Made by a program: the position numbers and the translations under genes
Origin: Nemopilema nomurai
Taxonomy: Eukaryota > Cnidaria > Scyphozoa > Rhizostomeae > Rhizostomatidae
Reading direction: 5' to 3'
Assembly: GCA_003864495.1 (NCBI GenBank)
Contig: ML133490.1
Location: 3,376-67,375, forward strand
Length of the DNA: 64,000 nucleotides
Part shown: positions 48,262-59,769 of the stretch, piece by piece
Position numbering within the stretch: position 1 is the first letter of the stretch
Layout: every line of letters starts with the position of its first letter
Notes under the pieces: generated by a model
The model's database searches: none
Seen by the model: the letters and a program-made list of their open reading frames with translations, nothing else
Told to the model about the DNA's origin: nothing

Positions 48262-48423
48262 TGTAATAAACCAAATATTGAGACGTAAAATGACTTCAAA
48301 ATATATTTATCTCCATCATAATCGTACATACAAAAAGACTGACTTACAACACGTGCTAACTGGAATAGAGGCTAGATATGATTTATGCACATATTTTAAT
48401 ACTATTGTCCACAGGGGATAACA
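48262..48423 (-). repeat. 5' LTR of the Gypsy element
   Basis: 162 bp, TGTTATCCCC...TTTATTACA on the coding strand, with TG/CA termini. It is base-for-base identical to the 3' LTR by my reading. Short for a Gypsy LTR. Confidence 0.95.
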
Positions 48424-48427
48424 CGCA

Positions 48428-48514
48428 GTAGAAGCTTCCCATGGACTTCCTTGGCAGCATCGGTACTCCCTTGCACCAACAAGAAGCCCAGTTTGACACT
48501 TACCACACACACAC
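48428..48514 (-). CDS. Exon 2, first part: P2X7-type CxCxxC domain
   Basis: Begins after the acceptor TTATTAATTCTTAG. The junction codon gives W, then CVCGKCQTGLLVGAREYRCC. The W-C-x-C-x-x-C...CC pattern is that of the P2X-receptor-7-like cytosolic zinc-binding (ballast) domain, which occurs as a stand-alone domain in many cnidarian and other invertebrate proteins. The exon is split by the Gypsy element at the target duplication CGCA and resumes in the same frame at 43155. Confidence 0.6.
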
Positions 48515-48725
48515 CTAAGAATTAATAACAATAAAAATATAAACCAACCCCAAGCCGTTTTCGTTTTGGCAAGTCATATTTTAACTTTGCCCACAAAACT
48601 CATCAGCCTAGGCTAGGCCATTTTTGGAAAACTTTTATCAGGTTATGGTACCTGAAAACAGCCACGATGCAAAGCGAATACGGAATTTCTAACTTTAAAA
48701 CTCAATGACGATTTATCCTACTCAC

Positions 48726-48946
48726 CATTCATTCAGAGGAATAATTCCTCGCCGTCGATCAAGCAGTTGGGAAGGCCGTATCCTCATCTTCTGACTGGTC
48801 TCTTTCGATTGCCGTGCCAGCTTCGCCTGGCTCCGCGTCCGAATTTCCACCAGACGAAACGAATTGTTCGTTCTGGTATGGTAAAAAAGCCCACCAGAAG
48901 CACCTATAAGCTCTTCTTGTTCTCTTTCTTCGAAAACTGAAGCCAT
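48726..48946 (-). CDS. Exon 1 of P2X7-type domain gene
   Basis: Starts at ATG 48946 and encodes about 73 residues: MASVFEEREQEELIGASGGL, a hydroxy-rich stretch, IRTRSQAKLARQSKET, then a basic RPSQLLDRRRGIIPLNE. It ends in phase 2 at AATG|GTGAGT. Joined to the exon at 48514, the frame continues uninterrupted into E-W-C-V-C-G-K-C, and this seamless junction is the main evidence that it is a real gene. The N-terminal part has no known domain. Transcription runs leftward from inside the right TIR. Confidence 0.55.
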
Positions 48947-49238
48947 CGAGCTCTAACATTCTCTGTCTGACACGATTACATGGTCGCAAGTAAAATTCCG
49001 CCGTACTGTTTCTTGTTAGGAAGCAATCTAAACTTTTCACTAACACAACTACTTTACGTCACTTCCTGTCAAACTCGACCCAATCCCTTATGATAGATTT
49101 TGAAGCAAAAAATCGACTTTGAGACAGCTGTAACTACGAAAGTACACGTCTTTCGAAAATTTTAAGGTTATTTCGTAATCAGCGTACTCGATTTAGTCAG
49201 ACGGTGAAATAAAAATTTTCGTGTCATATGCACTATAA

Positions 49239-50474
49239 GTCAAAGTTGTGTCTTTTCTAGGTAGTTTCAAGCACAGATAACATTCTACTTCTTCAATTTC
49301 CAACAGTTTCTGTCGCATAAAAGGGAATAGCATAACCTTTCTTCGTCGATTTACAGCTGCAATGTGATTCTGGCTTTCATCCCGTCTCCATTTTCTCGTG
49401 TGCACGGGGTTTTCTTTTCTTTTAAATCTTTTTTACACTTGGGCAAATGGTGGTCGACCTTTAGTCAGCAAATGTCTCACCATAAGTTCGAAATGATGGA
49501 GTTTTACCGGTGTAATATGCCTCTTTCCACAGCATTTGGAAACTAGCGCAGGCAACAACATCAAATTTTACGCTCCGTGCGCTACGATTCTTGGCCTGCG
49601 CGCAATAGACCCTGCTTAGTATTCAAGTGGTGATCAAAAGTCCCCACCTTATGTTTTAATTAAACTACGAGACAGGTCAATGAAGCCTTTGGCAAATCGG
49701 GCTAAATTGGAGAATAGAGTGTTGTTTGTAACGCTGGCTGAAGAAGGACAAGGATAATATTCGACAAAATACTTAACTAGCAATATATTGTGTTAACTAG
49801 CAATACCAGAAACAATTACCGTGGAATATATCAGCTTTTGAGATCTATCTAATAAGCACTGAATAAAATTTTCATACACAGGGCCTCTGACTCAAGTTTT
49901 GAAGTAGAGGGTGGCCAAATTTGTCTTTAGCCACACCCTTTCTGTGCCACGCCCCAGAGACCTTGCTTGCCGAGACAAGCTGCTGGGTCTTCAGTTTAAT
50001 TTATGCTCTTTTTCAAAAGTTTGGTTTGCTTTTCTTAATAATTATTGACTCATCGTGTGAGAACTTTAGCTTTTTGGAAAGAAGCAAAATAATACGGGAA
50101 GCAAAAGGTTAATCAAATAACAAGCAAATGTTAACCATATATTTATGACAATCTGATTTCTTGAAAGTACCAAATGAATGGTACACTCTTAATGCAATGA
50201 CACAATTTGATTCCCTGCGTTACAAAATTCAGCTCATCCTGATTGTAACGAAATCCGTGTAGGTTAACTGAATGTAACTATGAAGGTAAGTCAGTCGTGA
50301 TTCAGGATATGAGGAATACAGCCGTACAAACCAGGGTCTCTTATTAGCGTATGTGATATACTTGCATTGCATATACATTCTGCAGAAATGCACGGATTTA
50401 AACTGAAGTCAACAATCAAGTATGGATCCTGTAACAAATTATTTCAAACTTGCAAAATGTGGGAGGAAGCAATT
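49239..50474 (+). other. Start of unit 3, paired with 21249-22450
   Basis: Near-identical to the start of unit 2; short ORFs (49193-49405, 49364-49546, 49921-50112) differ in length between copies. No gene supported. Confidence 0.45.
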
Positions 50475-50930
50475 ACACGCTTTTTTTATAAGGAACCTAC
50501 CACAAGGCCTAGTTCCAAAGTTCCTTATTCGTAGACCTCAAGTCATCAGATTTTTAGTTCCAAAAGTTCCTTAAAAGTTCCTTAAAAGTTCCTTAAAAGT
50601 TCCTTAAAAGTTCCTTAAAAGTTCCTTAAAAGTTCCTTAAAAGTTCCTTAATTTTCAATGCACATCAATAAGCTTTAACACTGGCGGCGAGATAGAATAT
50701 GCGGAAACTACTCGATGAAGCACTTGACACACGAATAGCAAACAATCTATGCGAGTATTGGCTGCAAATGAATGGAACGGGCTTTTTAGCTCTTGTTGCT
50801 TGCAGTTATAAAAAAATTACTAATCGAAAAGTTCTTTAGGGATTTCGTTTTTAGTAGTTTAAGTTCTTTAAATACTTCGGTCTTCTTCATGTAGGTTCCT
50901 TATAAAGTGGTTCCTTATAAAAAACCGTGT
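50475..50930 (+). mobile_element. Small TIR element (MITE-like), copy 1, with an 11-bp array
   Basis: Terminal inverted repeats ACACGCTTTTTTTATAAGG and its near complement CCTTATAAAAAACCGTGT. Unit 2 shows the empty site at 22450. The target duplication is probably TA, with one mutation. Inside, TTCCTTAAAAG repeats about 8 times in tandem (50557-50651). 456 bp and without coding capacity, so non-autonomous. Confidence 0.75.
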
Positions 50931-51205
50931 ACATGGATTCATGTGTCCTTGGGTGCCCGAAATGTGTCCAGAATTAAAATCAAATCTCCTAGATGGCTTT
51001 GATAGTATTTTGGAAACCCTAGGATTTGGCGTGTACTCGCTTCGTCCTCTAGTTTGTGGTTAACTTCAGAAAAAGAAGCAAAATGCCCTTCAAGCAGTGG
51101 TAACAGCAATCAGAAAAAGAATGGCGAGGGGGAGTTTCAGGACCATTCCCTATAACTTAAACGAATCCTTAAATTTTTCTGCTATTTTCTCAATCTGGTC
51201 ATTTC

Positions 51206-51319
51206 TGATCAATCAAAACCACTTTTAAAGTTGATCCATCCAGCCCACTTTTAAAGTTCATCAATCCAACCAACATTGAAACGCGATCCATCGAACACAC
51301 TTTTAGAGTTTATCCATCC
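51206..51319 (-). repeat. Inverted mini-array of the 26-bp satellite
   Basis: About four monomers of the 26-bp satellite, reverse-complemented relative to the big array 2.2 kb downstream; the GCGTTTCAATGTTGG and GTGTGTTCGATGGATC variants are both recognisable on the minus strand. It lies in a ~390-bp segment present in unit 3 only, just after the small TIR element. Confidence 0.85.
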
Positions 51320-53169
51320 TGGTTTTCAATGAACTGTATAATATAAGAAATAGGTTTGAGTCCTGAAGCCGGAAAGAGCTGGTAAAGTCTGGCTTTCAGT
51401 ATGCCATTCTTAGTTAGTAGGATCCATCACAGACTAGGTACCTTCGCGTTAAGCTAACAAGTGTCAACCTATCATGGGAAGAGGTTTAGCAGGATTTCTG
51501 CAAAAAGCTTTTACTTTCGACAAGAACCAATGATGTATTCGTGTTAAAGCTCGGATCTCTGCTGAAACTGGTTGCTTCTAGCAGGAGCCAAGAATCATGC
51601 AATGTGTGTGTTGTATGAGTCCAAGTATCTGTACTTATGGGAACGCTGTCCTAACTGCATATATCCTGAAACGAAGTTTTTCTTCAGCAAAAGGACAGCA
51701 GCAAAAACGAAGTTTTTCCAACCGCTGGACAGTTGCCTTGCGAATTTCCTAGAAGGGACTTCATACGATGACTTTATATCGTATTTCATTGAACGGGCAG
51801 TGAGCTTTTTATTCAGAATATACAAGCAATTACGAACTTTGTTCATTATAATGTATTGTTAATTTATTATCGCGCTTTTCGTGATCAGATGTAAAGTATC
51901 AATGACCCAAAGCTAAGCATTTTTGCAAAATATTTAACGTTTTTGGCTTAAATAGTTTAATTTTTGGTTACTGCATTTGTAGGACTTGTTTTTTATGTAA
52001 CAATGTACATCGAGTTTGAAAATTAGTTTTTCTCTGATGAAAGCAAAGCTGTTTTCTCGAAGGATTCAAATTTGGACAGAGTCGCAGAGAAAAGGAGATT
52101 CATAAATGATTATCCTGAATGATTATTTTCTCCGATGCAAATGTCGGCAATCATGATCGGAAGGTGGCACATTTGCCTGCCCTTCTTTTCATTTGCCTTG
52201 CCATTTGTTTGCAATATATTTCTTCGTCTTCTTTTTCTTCATTCCGCCTGCTCCTGCGAAGCATGCCAACCGCCGGAGGAGCCTTGAACTTCTTTTTCCA
52301 TTCTCAACTTCATAGGAACATCTTCTGTTCATTTGCATCCATTTTACAGACTATGCTAAAAATTGCAAAGTTTTCAAAGAACTTCTTGCCACCTTTCACA
52401 TCGTAAACTTTTTCACATCTACTTCTTTTGCTCCTCCGAAGGAGCATAACTGCCAAGAAATCAAGTTAATCACATTTCGCCGAATTTTCTACACATTTTA
52501 CAAAGCCAAAATGTTCCGTGAATTGTTCCAAAGAAATCTGGTACAATATACTGTATATGAGAAGCTAGGCTTTTTTACAAAAGCATCATTGCTATTTCAA
52601 ATAAACTCAACCGGAGACTTGCCAATTAATTTCTTAATTGCAAAAATTATGCACATTCATGCCCAACAACAATTGTGATAAAATCAATTATTATATTAAA
52701 GAAAAAACACTTGATACTTAATTTTTATAAAGTCGATTCTAATTTTTTAAAACTTTGCAGGTTGCACATACAAATCTGGCAAAGAATCGACCACAAAATT
52801 TGTTGCTACCTGAAACAAAATAATGACATTTACTCATATGGATCTTTATCTCCTTCTTTTAGATCGTTTCGTGTTGGGCATAAACGTTTGCGTAAAAGGA
52901 ATTTACCAGTACAGCCTCACAAATAAAGTGAGGTATTGTTCTTGGACTGCACTTACAATTTAAAGACATGGCATTTTGACTAAAAGAATACATTTTTTGC
53001 TTCAGAATGAGAAACTTGCACCAGAAAAAGTTATGACATTCCTTTGGCTGCAATTTTATAAACAAAACCCTCTATACCAAAACGAAACAGTTTATTTTAC
53101 ATTTTAATTATTTATGTTAAATATTTCTAATAAACCCTCTTCAAATATGAAATTTAGAAGCAAAAAATT

Positions 53170-53530
53170 TCTCCGGTTCACAGCCTTGAAGCCGTCAGTT
53201 CCACTAGACTCTGATTTAGCAAAGTTTTGGCTTTCTTGGTGTTTTTTCACAACTTTGTTGAGAGTAATTTAACCATGAGCTTCGAAGTAGATGTTTGTAT
53301 CATCAACAGAAAGGGAGGACGAAATCTTGGAAGACGATATGGGAAGATCATTAATGAAATTAGAAGCAAAAGGGGCCCAAGGACAAACCCTTGGAGCATA
53401 CCAAAAATAAAACTCAAATGACTAGAAATGAAACCATTTACAGATTTATACTGACTTCGGTTAGTAAGATAAGAGCTAAACCACCCAAGAGCTGTCCTTT
53501 GAATACCATCATGTTCCAAATTGGATTGAT
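53170..53530 (-). pseudogene. Non-LTR retrotransposon RT fragment (unit 3)
   Basis: The best preserved of three copies: a 90-codon minus-strand ORF (53247-53519) reads DGIQRTALGWFSSYLTNRSQ, then VNGFISS and a GxxQGxVLGPLL block. This is the fingers/palm region of LINE reverse transcriptases of the Jockey/CR1 type, where GVPQGSVLGPLLF is typical. The catalytic FADD is replaced by a SVDD-like reading in another frame, and the ORF then closes. It is a dead fragment of about 120 residues out of a normal ORF2 of roughly 900-1000, with no endonuclease domain or 3' tail nearby. Confidence 0.65.
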
Positions 53531-55645
53531 CAATTTCAAAAGTGGGCTGGATTGATCAATTTCAAAAGTGGGTTGAATTGATCAACTTTAAAAGTGTGTT
53601 CGTTGGATCACCTTTCAAAATGGGTTTGATGGATTGCGTTTCAATGTTGGTTCGATTAATCAACTTTAAAAGTGGGTTGGATTGATCAATTTCAAAAGTG
53701 GGTTGGATTGATCAATTTTAAAAGTGGGTTGGATTGATCAACTTTAAAAGTGTGTTCGATGGATCACCTTTCAAAATGGGTTTGATGGATTGCGTTTCAA
53801 TGTTGGTTCGATTGATCAACTTTAAAAGTGGTTTGCATTGATCAATTTCAAAAGTGGGTTGGATTGATCAATTTCAAAAGTGGGTTGGATTGATCAACTT
53901 TAAAAGTGTGTTCGATGGATCACCTTTCAAAATGGGTTTGATGGATTGCGTTTCAATGTTGGTTCGATTGATCAATTTCAAAAGTGGGTTGGATTGATCA
54001 ATTTTAAAAGTGGGATGGATTGATCAACTTTAAAAGTGTGTTCGATGGATCACCTTTCAAAATGGGTTTGATGGATTGCGTTTCAATGCTTGTTCGATTG
54101 ATCAACTTTAAAAGTGGGTTGGATTGATCAATTTCAAAAGTGGGTTGGATTGATCAATTTAAAAAGTGGGTTGGATTGATCAACTTTAAAAGTGTGTTCG
54201 ATGGATCACCTTTCAAAATGGGTTTGATGGATTGCGTTTCAATGTTGGTTCGATTGATCAACTTTAAAAGTGGGTTGGATTGATCAATTTCAAAAGTGGG
54301 TTGGATTGATCAATTTTAAAAGTGGGTTGGATTGATCAACTTTAAAAGTGTGTTGGATTGATCAATTTCAAAAGTGGGTTGGATTGATCAATTTAAAAAG
54401 TGGGTTGGATTGATCAACTTTAAAAGTGGGTTGGATTGATCAACTCCAAAAGTGGGTTGGATTGATCAATTTAAAAAGTGGGTTGGATTGATCAACTTTA
54501 AAAGTGTGTTCGATGGATCACCTTTCAAAATGGGTTTGATGGATTGCGTTTCAATGTTGGTTCGATTGATCAACTTTAAAAGTGGGTTGGATTGATCAAT
54601 TTCAAAAGTGGGTTGGATTGATCAATTTTAAAAGTGGGTTGGATTGATCAACTTTAAAAGTGTGTTCGATGGATCACCTTTCAAAATGGGTTTGATGGAT
54701 TGCGTTTCAATGTTGGTTCGATTGATCAACTTTGAAAGTGGGTTGGATTGATCAATTTCAAAAGTGGGTTGGATTGATCAATTTAAAAAGTGGGTTGGAT
54801 TGATCAACTTTAAAAGTGTGTTCGATGGATCACCTTTCAAAATAGGTTTGATGGATTGCGTTTCAATGTTGGTTCGATTGATCAACTTTAAAAGTGGGTT
54901 GGATTGATCAATTTCAAAAGTGGGTTGGATTGATCAATTTCAAAAGTGGGTTGGATTGATCAACTTTAAAAGTGTGTTCGATGGATCACCTTTCAAAATG
55001 GGTTTGATGGATTGCGTTTCAATGTTGGTTCGATTGATCAATTTCAAAAGTGGGTTGGATTGATCAATTTTAAAAGTGGGATGGATTGATCAACTTTAAA
55101 TGTGTGTTCGATGGATCACCTTTCAAAATGGGTTTGATGGATTGCGTTTCAATGCTTGTTCGATTGATCAACTTTAAAAGTGGGTTGGATTGATCAATTT
55201 CAAAAGTGGGTTGGATTGATCAATTTAAAAAGTGGGTTGGATTGATCAACTTTAAAAGTGTGTTCGATGGATCACCTTTCAAAATGGGTTTGATGGATTG
55301 CGTTTCAATGTTGGTTCGATTGATCGACTTTAAAAGTGGGTTGGATTGATCAATTTCAAAAGTGGGTTGGATTGATGAATTTCAAAAGTGGGTTGGATTG
55401 ATCAACTTTAAAAGTGGGTTGGATTGATCAACTTTAAAAGTGGGTTAGATTGATCAATTTCAAAAGTGGGTTGGATTGATCAACTTTAAAAGTGTGTTCG
55501 ATGGATCACCTTTCAAAATGGGTTTGATGGATTGCGTTTCAATGTTGGTTCGATTGATCAACTTTAAAAGTGGGTTGGATTGATCAACTTTAAAAGTGGG
55601 TTAGATTGATCAATTTCAAAAGTGGGCTGGATTGATCAACTTTAA
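53521..55645 (+). repeat. 26-bp satellite, about 80 monomers with 6-mer higher-order repeats (unit 3)
   Basis: A continuous array of a 26-bp monomer with core GGATTGATCAA. A marker variant pair (TGTGTTCG...GGATCACCTTTCAAAATGG) recurs at 53595, 53751, 53907, 54037, 54193, 54505, 54661, 54817, 54973, 55103, 55259 and 55493. The spacings are 156, 156, 130, 156, 312, 156, 156, 156, 130, 156 and 234, all multiples of 26. The dominant higher-order unit is therefore six monomers (156 bp), as expected from unequal crossing-over or slippage in long blocks. Confidence 0.95.
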
Positions 55646-58077
55646 TAAGGCGGTACCGCTGCATGAGATTTCGGGCTTTGTTGTGTTCGCTGTGGATCTC
55701 CTCCATGAAATTGTTGCGAAAAGGGTACATCATAGAATTTCCAGATTAGTAAAAGCTTCTAATTTTGATGGGTATTTCACGTAATCCCTTCCCAGTCTCT
55801 TCTTTATTTTAAACGTTGTCTGAAAAAGTCAAAATCGTCTAGTATTGAGGTTATCACACCTTATTAACTAACTTTGAAAAGACCCACAAGTCAAGATCTA
55901 CCAAAGTTATTCGTTTGTCTTTGTTCTAAAAGGTTGACCTGAGTTGCGTTAAAGCAGACTCTTTGTTGAGTAGCCGAATGGGTCTTTGATCTTTTTAGTG
56001 CATTCCCTTGAACAGCAGGATGTTGTAAAAGCAGTGCCTCAACAATTTTCAATACTTTAGATCCACTCTCTACAGCCATGCTTTTTCGTGGTAATGCAAA
56101 AACTGTGCAAAAAAGCATACCTAGTGGTGTATGGGCCACGAAAGTATGCAATTTAATAGGCCCGGATAGAAATTGACTTTATAAAGTTCACTTTATTAAG
56201 TTCTCTTTTTAAGTTAGCTAAGGCTATCCTGGGAAAGAAGGAGGCAAACTCTTTTGTACCATGGACCATGTATTTTTGTAACTATATACTGTACTTTACA
56301 CCACTACACTTATATATCACTCAGCTCGGCAATGTTAACATCTGAAATGACAACGAATAATTTCAGACTTCAACTCGTTTGAGTTTTAGATTGATTCACT
56401 TACCCTAAAAGCAACCATGTTAGTGGTTCCCAGAGGACAAACCATATTAAAATTGTGTATCAAAAGCCACCTTACCGCTGCCAGTTCCACTTTTATCTAA
56501 TATTCTCCCATGCAGTCTAAATATAGTGTCTAATAGTGTGTAACTTCTCATTCAATAAAGCACCAATTTCTTCAGATGCCAGTACAGTGTCGTTGGCTCA
56601 ACAGACAGCTCTGTTGACAGCGACTTTAATAAGAAATCTTTTACAAGTTCCTTCCTGCAAGCAGGCGCCAACGTCTAAGGCAGTTATATACAAATGCATT
56701 TTTAGCTTTTCAATATGCTTTTTGTCCCTGAGCAAGCAATTGTCTTTGATAGAAAGGCATAAAATTAATTGAAAATATTATTCGTGATCAGATAATTGAG
56801 GGGCATCATTATCCATGTAGATTTTGCAGACTTGATGATGATTCCGTGACACCGCACGAGCACCGTAACGCATCTTGTTCATGTTATGTGTACTTATTTC
56901 TGTAGCAACTTTACACACGAAATTTTGTAGTGGAAATCCCGTTCATATTCCCTACCGTATTATCTTCTTCGGAATTGTGGCATTGATGACATCTTTAATA
57001 CGTACAGCAGCATGAAAATCCGTTCCGACTGTCTTGTTTCTTTTCACCGAAGATGGTTCTAAGAAAATGCTCTTGATTTTATTAATAATAGCCCCATAAC
57101 TAGTTTTGATTGATATGCGCATGCGTTCTTTCGAACGGGTCCATGAGATTTAATAATTTAGTAGCAAGACAAGCGATCGGAGTATTTTCTCGATTCCCCT
57201 CCTCCGACTTCCCTGTTTGGCCGTTGTCCGTTGACTGCTTACTCGAATCACATCGATCGTCCTCAAGTTGGGTTTTCAAGGTTTGGTTCACTTATTTGCA
57301 AGTAAAGTCAATTTGGTGAACGTTGACCAGAAGTTGCTCTTAATTTTTTAATTGCATTATGAGCAAGTGTACAATTATTTGCTTTTTTACTGACTGTGTA
57401 ATGTATCTTTTACACCTTCCTGGGAGATACAGCTTCAATACTTCTACACTTACTGCAGTCATTCTTTTTACAGAAAGTTTCTGCTCGCGAAAGTGGAGTT
57501 CTTGAATTATCCTTTTTGCTTTTAATCTAAGCAACAGAGAGATTCGTTTTATGCTGCACTCTTCAGCAATACCTCCAACGGCAGATGTTACATTTATTGA
57601 TACCAAGTTAGACACGTTACTCTTATTTGACTCTGAAATACTTTTCACTTCCTACAAATATTTATTCAGATAAATAGCTCAATGTTATTCTCAAACAGAT
57701 TTGTAAACATGTTCCATGATTTCGCATTTTTTTACCGTTTTCTAATGAATGGAGAACAAAATGTTTATTACATTCTGCTTGACTATATTACATCTTTTTC
57801 CTAACTTATTGAGTTAGATTTCTATCGTTTGTCTTTTTTTGCATCAATTCAGTTGATAACTCCCATTGAAATGTAAATTTGATGTCTAATCATCAGACAT
57901 TGCCTCTTGAAAAATATCAAGATAAAAAATATGCACATTTCAGGGGCGCAACTAGGATATTTTCAGGGTTTCGTGGTAGAAATGGGGCATAAAGACATTG
58001 GATTTCCATGGGAATAGGGCAAAATTCACGCCCCTGCATTTATGTTCAGGAAGTAAAATTCTCACAGTCAATTCAAC

Positions 58078-58428
58078 ATGATTGAGATGATTAATTTGAG
58101 CCAACGGGCAACTTTTTTCCTTTCCCAACGTCCATCACCAAAAGTTAGCTTGACTTCCCCCCTCCGAAATTCTTTCTGCAAATTGATAGTCAACGATAAT
58201 CGACGAACTGTAAGTTTTAGTTCTGGAGATGCATCTTTAGCCAGTCTAGAAGGCTATATCAGAAAGATAATTTTGGCGTTGCACCCAACAATGGTGGATC
58301 CTCCGATGTCATTAAACTTGAATCTTAGCCCTCCCATGTTCAACCTCGTAGCTCCGTCTCCGAAACTTGATACCTCAAGTTATGTAAAGTACTGTTTTTA
58401 TGCAATTGATTTGACACAATGTTCGTAG
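58078..58428 (+). CDS. Hypothetical ORF shared by units 2 and 3 (unit 3 copy)
   Basis: A 116-codon ORF with an ATG start; the C-terminal SSYVKYCFYAIDLTQCS is identical to unit 2. The differences from the unit 2 copy (N/S, Q/R, T/S, D/H, L/P) are mostly amino-acid changing, which does not suggest strong protein constraint. No domain recognised. Confidence 0.2.
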   Translation: MIEMINLSQRATFFLSQRPSPKVSLTSPLRNSFCKLIVNDNRRTVSFSSGDASLASLEGYIRKIILALHPTMVDPPMSLNLNLSPPMFNLVAPSPKLDTSSYVKYCFYAIDLTQCS

Positions 58429-59769
58429 AACGTGAATACAGGACCTGCTTATGTGGATTCAGAATTTATTATTCTAATTGTACACTAATAATAAATTTTG
58501 AAAAACATTTTGGCACCCGCCTTAAAGTAAGGCGTTATTTAATAAATATATTGTATCCGTAAAATACTATTCAAGGGATTTCAGTTATCGACCCCCTTCC
58601 CCTGCAGTTGAAACAGGCGCACTCTCCTGTCAAATGTCACGTATGCGTTGTTGATGAATAATCACATGACATTTAGCTATAAATATTGTAAGTATAGATT
58701 TAATCGGGAGTTTTTAGTTGATTTTATTCATAGAACGTGATTACGTAAGAGTTCGTTTTATTTGCCGCTCGCTCTACCTTTCATCGTTGTGAAACGCCTC
58801 TTACCCAGTTTCCTAGGCTAGAATCGCCACTGGTTGCTTATTGCATGTTACATCGCGGTCTCTGTTGTCAAATTGTACTATGGCCGTTAGTTCTGTTTCC
58901 AGATGATTCTAATGCAATTCTGGTGATTTTGATAAGCAATCCCATTTAATGCAAAAGTAACACGTGCACTCTTCGGTTCAGTTTCGCGCCTTTTTTATAC
59001 CTCAGATTCAAAGAGAGGCCATTTCAGTGTGTCCGTTGGAGGATGTCTTCGTCCACGCCTGCATCTCTGCATCATTTGGATGATAATTCTCTAGGATGCA
59101 GAGCATAATGGAATTCGAAGAATAACATGGTTTCGAGTAAGTGTGTTTGCCACTTTTTACAGTAAATTTTGCTCTCAGTACCGTTATTAGCAGTGAAATC
59201 AGATTTGAATATAGGGTTAGTACAGCTGTTACGGCGGGAAGCCAACTGTTATGTGGCCTAAACACTCACTTCGCTCTGCAAATATTAAAATATTTCAGCA
59301 ACTGGTTTTAGTAAGTAGCACTTTTGAATATTATTCATTTTACTATTGAATTCTGTATCGAAATATTTTGAAGGTAAAGGTGAAAAACCTTTCTAGGATT
59401 TTTTGGGAATTATTCAGGTAACATTCTTGATTTTTTCTAACATTCTGATAGAATTCTAATCTAAAACGTCCAAATGACGTTGTCTAGGAAAAATTGATAT
59501 TTTTGCGTCTCATAACACATCACTTTTCTTCATGTGGCTTCACGTTTTCTGTGTGACTTCACTTTTCTTTTATGAGCTTCTTTCATGAAATTGGCGACTA
59601 TTTTCCAACTACTAATATGATTTGGCATGACGTTTGTAGATGAGTATTTGAACAAATTGCAAAGTCAAAATATCTTGATTTGTGATCTAACCTAAGTTTC
59701 ACATGCCTGCCAGCCATTCCTCAAGTACAGACAGTGATACGGCTTCGTGTTGTGTTCTCCGCTACGAAA

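Larger units (their letters stand above)
43156..48423 (-). mobile_element. Ty3/Gypsy LTR retrotransposon, recent insertion
   Basis: 5268 bp on the minus strand. It has identical 162-bp TG...CA LTRs, 4-bp target duplication CGCA (43152-43155 and 48424-48427), PBS next to the 5' LTR, polypurine tract next to the 3' LTR, and gag, protease, RT-RNase H, integrase in that order, which places it in Ty3/Gypsy (Metaviridae-type) rather than Copia. No envelope-like ORF follows integrase. Identical LTRs mean very recent insertion. Pol is spread over three frames: one break is a programmed -1 shift, the other two look like single-base deletions. Confidence 0.95.
42379..49235. mobile_element. TIR DNA transposon carrying a P2X7-type gene, with nested Gypsy insertion
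   Basis: Terminal inverted repeats AGTGCATATGACACGAAAA at 42379 and its reverse complement ending at 49234, continuing imperfectly to about 26 bp. The target is duplicated as TAA (42376-42378 and 49236-49238); the empty site survives at the unit 1/2 junction (CTTAAGTCAAAG). Without the nested Gypsy element it is about 1.6 kb. No transposase is recognised; it carries instead a two-exon gene on the minus strand. Bases 42379-42977 hold no other feature. A TTAA target with one mutated base is also possible. Superfamily unknown. Confidence 0.75.

Noticed and set aside
43272..48421. Plus-strand ORFs of 60-123 codons across the Gypsy element
   Set aside because: They are shadows of gag and pol on the opposite strand.
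53521..55645. CRISPR-like appearance of short repeats
   Set aside because: There are no unique spacers: adjacent 26-bp monomers are all related, and the genome is eukaryotic.
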